Shown here in pieces: positions 6,393 through 11,814 of a stretch of DNA of 11,814 nucleotides. Both the position numbers and the translations under genes were made by a program. Within the stretch, counting starts at the first letter, position 1. The number at the start of each line of letters is the position of its first letter. Location: assembly GCA_052273625.1 (NCBI GenBank), contig DAVZHW010000052.1, forward strand, positions 1 through 11,814, written 5' to 3'. This DNA comes from Fimenecus sp052273625 (GTDB lineage Bacteria; Bacillota; Clostridia; Oscillospirales; Acutalibacteraceae). The notes beneath the pieces are model-generated. The model did not search any database. It was not told the origin of the DNA and saw nothing but the letters and a program-made list of their open reading frames with translations.

Positions 6393-6695
6393 ATGAGAAG
6401 TCTCAAAACCATTGAGGGCAAAGTGAAAGCTATTCTGGAAAAGGACGAGGAAGCCAGAAATGACGATATGCTGTTGTATCTAAAGGTGTGCAATACCTGT
6501 TTGAAAGACACAGGGGCAATGCCCTTTGCAGAGGTAATGCTGCAATACCGTTATCTTGGGCTTCCGAGCATTGAGAGCGTGGGCAGGACACGGCGGAAGC
6601 TGCAAGCGGAGTTTCCAGAGCTTATGGGAAGCAGTCGTGTTCAGAAGCTCCGTGCCGCAGGCGAAAAGGCTTATCGGAAGTATGCCAAAGAATGA
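6393..6695 (+). CDS. Hypothetical ICE protein, 100 residues
   Basis: First gene of the small-gene cluster. Translation starts at ATG 6393 behind GGAGGTG (6382-6388). The frame is open further upstream (to 6345), but that part runs through the terminator and has no ribosome site. The protein is mostly helical by composition. The N-terminal half (MRSLKTIEGKVKAILEKDEE) is charged and amphipathic. The C-terminal half has a basic ESVGRTRRKLQAEFPEL segment and a VQKLRAAGEKAYRKYAKE helix, which resemble short phage and ICE proteins of unknown role. No catalytic motif or signal peptide is visible. The stop is followed after 9 nt by the next gene. DNA binding is possible but unproven. Confidence 0.8.
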   Translation: MRSLKTIEGKVKAILEKDEEARNDDMLLYLKVCNTCLKDTGAMPFAEVMLQYRYLGLPSIESVGRTRRKLQAEFPELMGSSRVQKLRAAGEKAYRKYAKE

Positions 6696-6704
6696 GAGGT
6701 GCTT

Positions 6705-6977
6705 ATGAACGAAGAAAAACGCATAAACGGTGGTTATGAAATTATCGAGAGCTGTACTATCGGGAGTAACGAGCTTGTCATCGGTCATAACCCAAAAGCT
6801 CCTAATCCGTATGTCTGTTGGTATTGTAAAAACGGCAAGGAATATTTCTGGGGCTATTACTGCAATGAGCTGTCCTCTGCCAGAGAAAAGCTGAATGAAC
6901 GGTATAAAACCGAGTGTAATATGCCGTACAATCAGCCCCAGAAAAAGCAAAGGCAGCGTGATGACCGTGAGCGATAA
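6705..6977 (+). CDS. Hypothetical protein, 90 residues, related to the 201-residue protein at 7109
   Basis: Start ATG 6705 is preceded by GAGAGGTG (6694-6701). The GTG at 6699 is part of that ribosome site and is rejected as a start. The protein aligns by eye with the N-terminal 70 residues of the product at 7109-7714: both have NEEKR near the start, then a YE pair, an IG..E(L/V)V.G.N stretch, and P(Y/F)(V/M)..YC. This suggests a shared small domain arising by duplication. It has several aromatic and cysteine residues (VCWYCKNGKEYFWGYYC) and a polar tail ending RDDRER. The 3' end overlaps the next gene by 17 nt. Function is unknown. Confidence 0.78.
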   Translation: MNEEKRINGGYEIIESCTIGSNELVIGHNPKAPNPYVCWYCKNGKEYFWGYYCNELSSAREKLNERYKTECNMPYNQPQKKQRQRDDRER

Positions 6978-7119
6978 AAAGAAAATATATGACTGTACGA
7001 CCTGTCCTTATCCCCGATACAAGGACGGGTCTATTATTTTCTGTGATGTCTGTATCCGAAAGATTTTAGACGAGCAGAACGAGAAAAAACGAAGAAAGGA
7101 GCAATCCGATGGAGAATGA
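6961..7119 (+). CDS. Small two-CxxC (zinc-ribbon-like) protein, 52 residues
   Basis: Start ATG 6961 overlaps the end of the previous gene by 17 nt and has a modest AAAGG (6948-6952) upstream. An in-frame ATG at 6895 would overlap far more and lacks a site. The product carries Cys12-x2-Cys15 and Cys28-x2-Cys31 (CTTC and CDVC), a spacing compatible with one structural zinc site, followed by a highly charged tail (NEKKRRKEQSDGE). This suggests a small nucleic-acid- or protein-binding zinc protein. It overlaps the next gene by 11 nt, so three consecutive genes are translationally linked. I do not recognise a named family. Confidence 0.72.
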   Translation: MTVSDKKKIYDCTTCPYPRYKDGSIIFCDVCIRKILDEQNEKKRRKEQSDGE

Positions 7120-7714
7120 AGAAAAGCGTATGCTTGCCGATTATGAGGTCAAACAGAGTATCCATATCGGCAAAAAAGAGGTTGTATTTGGTGTAAACGA
7201 AGCAGATAAATATCCCTTTATGGTCTGCTACTGCACCTATGATAATCCGTTTTCCGCAGCGTGGGCAACAGAAGCGGTGGGTACGGACGACTATCTGGAA
7301 GCAATGCAGATATTTACTGACCGAGTGCAGGCACAGATTGAGGTCGTCAAAGAGGAGCAATCCCGATTTGATTTTGATATGACCCCGTTTACCAAAGACG
7401 ATTGTATTCCTGATAACCGAAATGAGAACATTGTCGGCAAGGTGGTGGTTATCAATGCAGAGCTTAACCGCTATGAGTATCGGCACTCCGCTTATCAGCT
7501 TGTATTGGTGGACGGCGGACACGGTGCGGTTGGCAGCAGAGGTCAGGCGGTATTCGGTACTTGCCTTGCAGACGGTAAGCGTGCCAGATGGGAAAGGTAC
7601 GATGTGCTTGGCGTTATCAAACCAGAGAAAATGCCCGATTGGGCAAAGGAAGCGGTTGCCGCAATCAAGAAACAGGAAAAGGCAAAGAAACCCCACAGTA
7701 AGGAGGAACGCTGA
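7109..7714 (+). CDS. Hypothetical ICE protein, 201 residues, two-domain
   Basis: ATG 7109 sits 7 nt after AAAGGAG (7095-7101). The N-terminal 70 residues resemble the 90-residue protein encoded at 6705-6977. The C-terminal part, about residues 105-190 (ENIVGKVVVINAEL, then a Tyr-rich stretch, GGHGAVGSRGQAVFG, RWERYDVLGVIKPEKMPDW), resembles a domain I recall from other clostridial ICE accessory proteins, usually placed just upstream of the large helicase-type protein. It is soluble, with no signal peptide. It ends KEER four residues after PHS. The next gene starts 1 nt after its stop. Biochemical role is unknown. Confidence 0.82.
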   Translation: MENEEKRMLADYEVKQSIHIGKKEVVFGVNEADKYPFMVCYCTYDNPFSAAWATEAVGTDDYLEAMQIFTDRVQAQIEVVKEEQSRFDFDMTPFTKDDCIPDNRNENIVGKVVVINAELNRYEYRHSAYQLVLVDGGHGAVGSRGQAVFGTCLADGKRARWERYDVLGVIKPEKMPDWAKEAVAAIKKQEKAKKPHSKEER

Positions 7715-7715
7715 T

Positions 7716-8414
7716 ATGGAGATACGGGCGATTGCACCGAATGAATGGAAATACACCTATTCCCAGAGTATGCAGATAACAGGACAGACAGGCAATATCG
7801 GTCATCTTCGTGGCGACTTCGACTCTGGCGGTTATGGCTTTTACACTACTTGGAACGACCACAGACCGCAATGGAAAACAGACGAATTTAAAACCGAGCT
7901 TGACGAGGTTATCAACGCTCTGCGTTCTTCCGAATATGGGCTGTTACAAAATCGTCCTGCTATGAGCGAGTATGCAAGGCGTTTTCCCGATAGTGCATTT
8001 AAGGGAAACTACTGCACCGAGTACGGCTTCCGAGTGGATACCGAAAAGTATGCCTATCTGCTCCGCTGCAATCCCACAAAGGGCGACTATAACTTTTACT
8101 GCTATTGCTATGTCAAGGAGTGGCTTGATAAGCATATCAGCAATGCGGAAAAAGGTATCCGCTTTATCAGTTCCGATTACAAGGAGCTGTTTCGTATTCC
8201 AGACGACGGCAAAATTCGTGTTACCTCTGCTTGGGGCGAAAAGTCGGAACACACCTGCCGTTATATCGACGAGTATCATACCGAAGTCGGCAATAACCTC
8301 TATCATATCTGCGAGTTTGCCGAGCGTATGGAGAAAAACGGTGCGACCTATGAGCCGATACCTGCCGAGCCGCAGGCGGTCAAAGCACCTAAGCATAAGA
8401 ATTTAGAACGATAA
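7716..8414 (+). CDS. Conserved hypothetical ICE protein, 232 residues
   Basis: ATG 7716 follows AAGGAGG (7700-7706) by 9 nt and lies 1 nt after the previous stop. Much longer in-frame upstream extensions only shadow the preceding gene. The sequence is rich in Tyr and aromatic residues, with features I recognise from Tn1549/CTn-type elements: GNIGHLRGDFDSGGYGFYTTW (about residues 26-46), EYGFRVDTEKYAYLLRCNP, GDYNFYCYCYVKEWLDKH, and a Tyr/Glu stretch VGNNLYHICEFAERMEKNG. From memory, many relatives carry an additional C-terminal extension; this version ends soon after that stretch (KHKNLER). It is cytoplasmic and likely an accessory factor of DNA transfer or protection. Function is not established. 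Confidence 0.83.
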   Translation: MEIRAIAPNEWKYTYSQSMQITGQTGNIGHLRGDFDSGGYGFYTTWNDHRPQWKTDEFKTELDEVINALRSSEYGLLQNRPAMSEYARRFPDSAFKGNYCTEYGFRVDTEKYAYLLRCNPTKGDYNFYCYCYVKEWLDKHISNAEKGIRFISSDYKELFRIPDDGKIRVTSAWGEKSEHTCRYIDEYHTEVGNNLYHICEFAERMEKNGATYEPIPAEPQAVKAPKHKNLER

Positions 8415-8428
8415 GGAGGATTGAGAAA

Positions 8429-8635
8429 ATGGCTGTAAATCAAAAAGCAATTAAAGTCTTGAATAAGATTTTTGAAGCAGGCTTTACCGATGAAAAAGCA
8501 ATTTCCGCTATGACAATGGACGATATTCTCTCTATACAGGGTATCACGATTGCGGACATTGGGCTTATCAATGACCTACAAAAGAGTATCAAGGCAAACA
8601 AGGTCATTTCTTTTCTGGGAGGTGCTTCAGAATGA
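8429..8635 (+). CDS. Hypothetical helical protein, 68 residues
   Basis: ATG 8429 follows AAGGAGG (8413-8419) by 9 nt. The protein reads MAVNQKAIKVLNKIFEAGFT and continues with MTMDDILSIQGITIADIGLINDLQKSI. This pattern of short helices around a DILSI.GIT turn looks like a small helical (SAP or HhH-like) DNA- or protein-binding fold, but I cannot assign a family. Its stop overlaps the ATG of an 11-codon ORF (ATGA arrangement). A short gene at this position, directly before the giant protein, is common in this kind of element. Confidence 0.8.
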   Translation: MAVNQKAIKVLNKIFEAGFTDEKAISAMTMDDILSIQGITIADIGLINDLQKSIKANKVISFLGGASE

Positions 8636-8667
8636 GAAAACACAGATACAAAGATTTAAGACGATAA
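8632..8667 (+). CDS. 11-residue mini-ORF (MRKHRYKDLRR)
   Basis: ATG 8632 overlaps the stop of the preceding gene (ATGA) and has GGGAGGTG (8617-8624) 7 nt upstream, so it can be translated. The stop lies only 16 nt before the next start and sits inside the next ribosome site region. Its last codons and the following sequence match the end of the 232-residue gene and the start of the 68-residue gene. It may therefore be a duplicated gene tail, kept as a translational coupler or leader. No function can be assigned to the peptide itself. Confidence 0.4.
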   Translation: MRKHRYKDLRR

Positions 8668-8695
8668 GGAGGTGTACGAAAATATGGCTGCAAAG
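8655..8695 (+). repeat. Imperfect direct repeat of the gene junction at 8403-8440
   Basis: The end-of-gene, ribosome-site and start sequence at 8403-8440 recurs here. Both copies contain ACGATAAGGAGG and then an ATGGCTG start a short distance on, preceded by a TTA-rich tail codon run. The first copy joins the 232- and 68-residue genes; the second joins the 11-codon ORF and the giant gene. Proteins on both sides share similar ends and beginnings (KNLER and KDLRR; MAVNQK and MAAKYQ). This suggests duplication or gene insertion at a junction module. Confidence 0.5.
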
Positions 8696-11600
8696 TATCA
8701 GCTAATCACAGAGCTGTATCGGCGTACAGGCGTGTCGGTTGCGAAAAGTCCGCAGGCGTGGCAGAGCTTTCTGTCCTCTGCCTGCCGAAACTATAAATGC
8801 CGCTTTGACGAGCAGCTTTTGATTTTCGCACAACGCCCCGATGCTACCGCTGTAACCACTCTTGAAACTTGGAACAGGCAGTTTAAACGGTGGGTCAATA
8901 AGAACAGCAAAGGCATAGCGGTGTTTGACACGAAAGGTCGCAGGAATAACCTCAAATATTACTTTGATATTTCCGATACCCACGAGGGATATTATAACAG
9001 CCGCCCTGTTCCGATATGGCAGATGAATGAGCAATACGAACAGGCGGTCATAGAACGACTCTCCGATAGGTTTGGAGATTTAGAGAGTGGCGATTTGGAC
9101 GAAGCTCTTATGCAGACCGCTAAAAACGCCGTTGAGGACAATTTGCCCGATTATCTGGCACAGCTTAAAGAGTGTACGAAGGACAGCTTTTTAGAGGAAC
9201 TTGACGACTTAAATGTTGAGGTTATCTATAAGCGGCTTGCGGTAAACAGCGTTGCTTTTATGCTGATGAGCCGTTGCGGTCTGGATACAGGAGAGTATTT
9301 TGAAACCGAAGATTTTTCGGACATTATCAATTTTAATACCCCTGCCACGATAAACGCTATCGGACTTGCAACAAGCGATATTTCCGAAATGGTACTCCGA
9401 GAGATTTCCCAGACCGTCCGAAATGTGCAAATTGCAGAGAAAAACCAAAATCGCACCTTTGCATCAACAGTCCGAAATCAGTATGATAAGGGCAGAAAAC
9501 AACCCGAAAGGAGCAACGATAATGAGCGAAATCACTTACACGAAACAGGGGGATTACCTTATTCCCGACCTAACATTACCGACAGAGCCAGAACTTCAGC
9601 TTGGCAGATACGCTATGATGCACAGGAATTATCTGGAGCAGAACAAGCGAGTGACTTATCTCAATCTGCTGACATCGGGCAAATTGAACGAACATCTCTA
9701 CCAGACCGAACAGACCGCACTCCAGAGATTGGAGCTTCTGACGAAGCAGCTCTCCGAGGAACAGGGCGTGACGGAGGAGCTGAAAGAGAAAGCACCGATG
9801 CAGTGGGTAGGAATGATGAACAATATCCGCAGTCAGGCGGAGGAAATCATCTTGAGCGAACTGATTTACAGTTAGAAGAATCAGAGCCGCAAAACAGCGT
9901 TGCCAATGAAGATGAGGTCAGAGCCAATCTTCCTACCGTAGATGAACAGATTGAAATGATTGCTGAAGCAGAGGACGAAAAATCCTCTGCTTTTTCTGTT
10001 TCACAGGAGGATATTGATTCTGCTCTGACAAGAGGCAGCGGCTTTCAAAATGGTAAATACCGCATTTACCGTCAGTTATGGAAAGGCGAGAACAGCAAAG
10101 ATAACATTGCTTTTCTGAAAAGGGAATATGGTACAGGCGGCGGAACGCACGATTATCCCGATGGTACAAGGGGCGGCGTTTGGTGTGATGCAAAGGGCAT
10201 TGCTATCGAAAAGTACGGCTCATATACCGACCCCGATTTACGGCTTAGTTGGTCTAAGGTAGAAAAACGCCTGCGTGAACTGATAAAGAATGACCGCTAC
10301 CTCAATTCAAAAGAAAAGGAACATTACCCCGACTATCTGGAAAAGGCAGAAGCTCCGCAGTATGAGATTGACACCCAGAGGAAGATACAACGACAAGTCT
10401 TTATCGACTCCAAGTGTGACCTGCCCCCTGCTGACAAACGTGATACCCTTGCGTTAAGGCTTTCGGATTTTGTCAGAGATTTGGACGGTTATGAGAAGAA
10501 TCTGCTTTCTAATGTGGAACGGACAGACCTTTCCGATGTGACTGCCGAGCAGATGGAACAGCATTTATCTGACCCTGCCACCGTTCAGCAGCTCATTGAT
10601 TTTTTGAAATTGGTTCAGGGCAAGACAAGCGATGTTTACAGCCGCAGCAATGCGTGGCGTTTCGGGCAGGAGCTTTTAGAGCTGCACCCTCTGCACTACC
10701 TCTATCAAGAGGGCGATGTGGTGTATATCGGTGCGGACAAGTATGAGGTAGTGACCATTTCCGAGGACAGCGTTTCTCTGCAAAATGTGGAGTTTCCTCT
10801 GTTTGGTAAAGAGTTTAGCCGTGGCGACCTTGAAGAAAAGCTAAAGGAAAATGCTGCAAACGACCATTTAAAAGTAGTCGTTACCGAGAAGCAGAAAACA
10901 GAAACACTCTCCGAGAAAAAGCCCGACAGCTTGACATTCTCTATCGGTTTTTCGGAACACCCTGCCTTTTATGATAAGGAGTTCAATGACCGCTTTACCA
11001 ATTTGAGCTTTGCTCTGGGAAATAAGCTGCTTGGCGTTCTGGACGGAAAACAGCACCGTGAGCGTGAGGGCGATAAAAATATCGGTTGGTATCATAAGAC
11101 CGACTTTGAGATTTCCGCTGTTATCGGCGGCAAAGATTTCCATTATGACGGACGGTTTGACATTGGCGACGGCGAGGGCGATTTGATTGCCCATATCAAG
11201 AATTTCTATGATTACTGCGTATCCCCGAACTGTCCGTTTATCCCAGAGTGGAAAAAGAAAGGCGAAGATTATTACCGAGAGCAGATGGAAAGTTTGCGTT
11301 TCGGGCGTGAGCAGTTCATTCCTTTTCTGGAGCAGCACACAGAGCTGACCCCAGAGGACGAAAAGCTCCTTGCCGAGATAATGGCTACCGAAAGCGATTG
11401 GTTTAGAGTACCCGAAGAAGCGGAGCAATCTGAAGATACACCACGCTTTACCGTGGAACAGACCTCAGACGCATTTGACGAGCCGTTTATTATTCGTGAT
11501 AACAATGTTGTTTCCGATACACAGGACGGCAGATATTACGATATTGACGGTATCTACCAGACTTTTAACAGCGAGGAAGAAGCACAGGCGGTTGCGGATA

Positions 11601-11814
11601 CGCTTAACGGTGCGGAAGCTCCTGCCTCTGCTATGGAGCAGACAGACGACCTTATCGGCAAGGAAATCACGCTTGATAACCGCCGTTATGTCATTGAAAG
11701 CGTTGGTAAAATCAGCGGTGATGTTTCTATGCGTGACATCACATTCCAGAACGAAGCACGCTTCCCGATTAACCGTGTGGAGAAGCTGCCCCGTGTCCGT
11801 GAATGGCTTAAAGC
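8684..11814 (+). CDS. N-terminal part of a giant polyvalent ICE protein (ArdC-like N-terminus; probably methylase/SNF2-helicase type), partial
   Basis: ATG 8684 lies 9 nt after AAGGAGGTG (8666-8674). I read the frame without a stop through 1043 codons to the right edge. Residues 1-85 (WQSFLSSACRNYKCRFDEQLLIFAQRPDAT, then WNRQFKRWVNKNSKGIAVFD) resemble the ArdC/LtrC-like N-terminal, ssDNA-binding-type module. A hydrophilic linker follows at about 265-400, part of which also encodes TnpV in another frame. Next is a SQEDIDSALTRGSGFQNGKY region (about 434-560). At about 748-905 (FSIGFSEHPAFYD, GWYHKTDFEI, YDGRFDIGDGEGDLI) is a module I recall from large polyvalent-protein-associated (LPD25-like) domains. 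Relatives run to two or three thousand residues, with N6-adenine methylase and SNF2-type helicase domains C-terminally. Those domains would lie outside this window, so that part is inference. Likely role: DNA processing or protection of the transferred strand. Confidence 0.88.
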   Translation, partial: MAAKYQLITELYRRTGVSVAKSPQAWQSFLSSACRNYKCRFDEQLLIFAQRPDATAVTTLETWNRQFKRWVNKNSKGIAVFDTKGRRNNLKYYFDISDTHEGYYNSRPVPIWQMNEQYEQAVIERLSDRFGDLESGDLDEALMQTAKNAVEDNLPDYLAQLKECTKDSFLEELDDLNVEVIYKRLAVNSVAFMLMSRCGLDTGEYFETEDFSDIINFNTPATINAIGLATSDISEMVLREISQTVRNVQIAEKNQNRTFASTVRNQYDKGRKQPERSNDNERNHLHETGGLPYSRPNITDRARTSAWQIRYDAQELSGAEQASDLSQSADIGQIERTSLPDRTDRTPEIGASDEAALRGTGRDGGAERESTDAVGRNDEQYPQSGGGNHLERTDLQLEESEPQNSVANEDEVRANLPTVDEQIEMIAEAEDEKSSAFSVSQEDIDSALTRGSGFQNGKYRIYRQLWKGENSKDNIAFLKREYGTGGGTHDYPDGTRGGVWCDAKGIAIEKYGSYTDPDLRLSWSKVEKRLRELIKNDRYLNSKEKEHYPDYLEKAEAPQYEIDTQRKIQRQVFIDSKCDLPPADKRDTLALRLSDFVRDLDGYEKNLLSNVERTDLSDVTAEQMEQHLSDPATVQQLIDFLKLVQGKTSDVYSRSNAWRFGQELLELHPLHYLYQEGDVVYIGADKYEVVTISEDSVSLQNVEFPLFGKEFSRGDLEEKLKENAANDHLKVVVTEKQKTETLSEKKPDSLTFSIGFSEHPAFYDKEFNDRFTNLSFALGNKLLGVLDGKQHREREGDKNIGWYHKTDFEISAVIGGKDFHYDGRFDIGDGEGDLIAHIKNFYDYCVSPNCPFIPEWKKKGEDYYREQMESLRFGREQFIPFLEQHTELTPEDEKLLAEIMATESDWFRVPEEAEQSEDTPRFTVEQTSDAFDEPFIIRDNNVVSDTQDGRYYDIDGIYQTFNSEEEAQAVADTLNGAEAPASAMEQTDDLIGKEITLDNRRYVIESVGKISGDVSMRDITFQNEARFPINRVEKLPRVREWLK
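9507..9513 (+). promoter_or_regulatory. Internal ribosome binding site for tnpV
   Basis: AAAGGAG lies inside the giant gene, 8 nt before ATG 9522. It is as good as the sites of the ordinary genes here and fixes the tnpV start. The frame is open upstream to 9366, but that upstream stretch has no ribosome site and does not look like TnpV. Confidence 0.75.
9522..9875 (+). CDS. tnpV: TnpV-family transposon-encoded protein, fully nested in another gene in the +1 frame
   Basis: A 117-residue protein that I recognise as the TnpV family, named from the Tn4451-type mobilisable elements of clostridia. The start MSEITYTKQGDYLIPDLTLP and the C-terminal APMQWVGMMNNIRSQAEEII followed by LSELIYS are characteristic, with a Leu/Gln helical middle (TALQRLELLTKQLSEEQGVTEEL). 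Family length is normal, so the gene is complete. In Tn4451 TnpV has been compared with excisionase-like proteins; its activity is not established to my knowledge. It has its own Shine-Dalgarno (9507-9513). The whole gene lies inside the ORF starting at 8684, shifted by +1. Codons in the TnpV frame (CTG, GAG, CAG, CTC) look like the host's preferred ones, while the giant-protein frame here is rich in CGA, GGA, ACA and AGA. This suggests TnpV is the older or more constrained frame. Confidence 0.85.
   Translation: MSEITYTKQGDYLIPDLTLPTEPELQLGRYAMMHRNYLEQNKRVTYLNLLTSGKLNEHLYQTEQTALQRLELLTKQLSEEQGVTEELKEKAPMQWVGMMNNIRSQAEEIILSELIYS

Noticed and set aside
6699..6704. GTG 6699 as the start of the 90-residue protein
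   Set aside because: It overlaps the ribosome site GAGAGGTG; ATG 6705 has the proper spacing.
7034..7756. A 240-codon minus-strand ORF across two plus-strand genes
   Set aside because: It is antisense to tightly coupled plus-strand genes with good ribosome sites, and its product looks like shadow translation.
9366..9521. An upstream extension of the tnpV frame
   Set aside because: The ribosome site and family-typical N-terminus both start at 9522; the extension reads as out-of-frame giant-protein sequence.

Overview
The window looks like a stretch of an integrative and conjugative element (ICE), or a closely related plasmid-like element, from a Gram-positive gut-type Firmicute, most likely Clostridia (Lachnospiraceae or Ruminococcaceae-like). 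Four things point this way: moderate GC, strong AGGAGG-type ribosome binding sites at almost every gene, a sortase-anchored multi-Cna-B surface protein, and the gene order parA - parB - adhesin - small ICE proteins - giant polyvalent DNA-processing protein. I recall that order from Tn1549/CTn-like elements. No integrase, relaxase or type IV secretion gene lies inside the window, so assigning it to an ICE is inference.

Layout, all on the + strand. Positions 1-120 hold the last 21 codons of an unidentified gene and a strong intrinsic terminator. Positions 187-1912 hold a ParA ATPase and a ParB-family protein, overlapping by 47 nt; parB starts at a TTG inside parA. Positions 1913-2099 are a non-coding gap with a 25-nt polypyrimidine mirror repeat (its complement is G-rich) followed by a nested hairpin/terminator. 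Positions 2100-6242 encode a 1380-residue thioester/Cna-B surface adhesin with a TPKTG sorting signal, coupled to a 30-residue single-span membrane peptide (6246-6338) and a weak terminator. Positions 6393-8667 are a tightly packed run of seven small genes, several overlapping, including two related proteins, a 52-residue two-CxxC protein and an 11-codon mini-ORF. From 8684 to the window end runs the N-terminal 1043 codons of a very large protein with an ArdC-like N-terminus. It is open to the right edge.

The most interesting feature is inside that last gene. A complete tnpV gene (9522-9875, 117 residues, own Shine-Dalgarno) lies entirely within it in the +1 frame, so one stretch of about 350 nt appears to encode both TnpV and a hydrophilic linker of the giant protein. 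Other items of interest are a 33-nt near-perfect palindrome inside parB (possible ParB site), the mirror repeat/G-rich element upstream of the adhesin, a Cna-B domain lacking the catalytic Glu, and a recurring gene-end/gene-start junction sequence.

How the parts may work together: ParA/ParB would stabilise the element in an extrachromosomal phase. The adhesin and membrane peptide would act at the cell surface, perhaps in cell contact during transfer or in host binding. The small genes and the giant protein are the DNA-processing and accessory block usual for this class of element.
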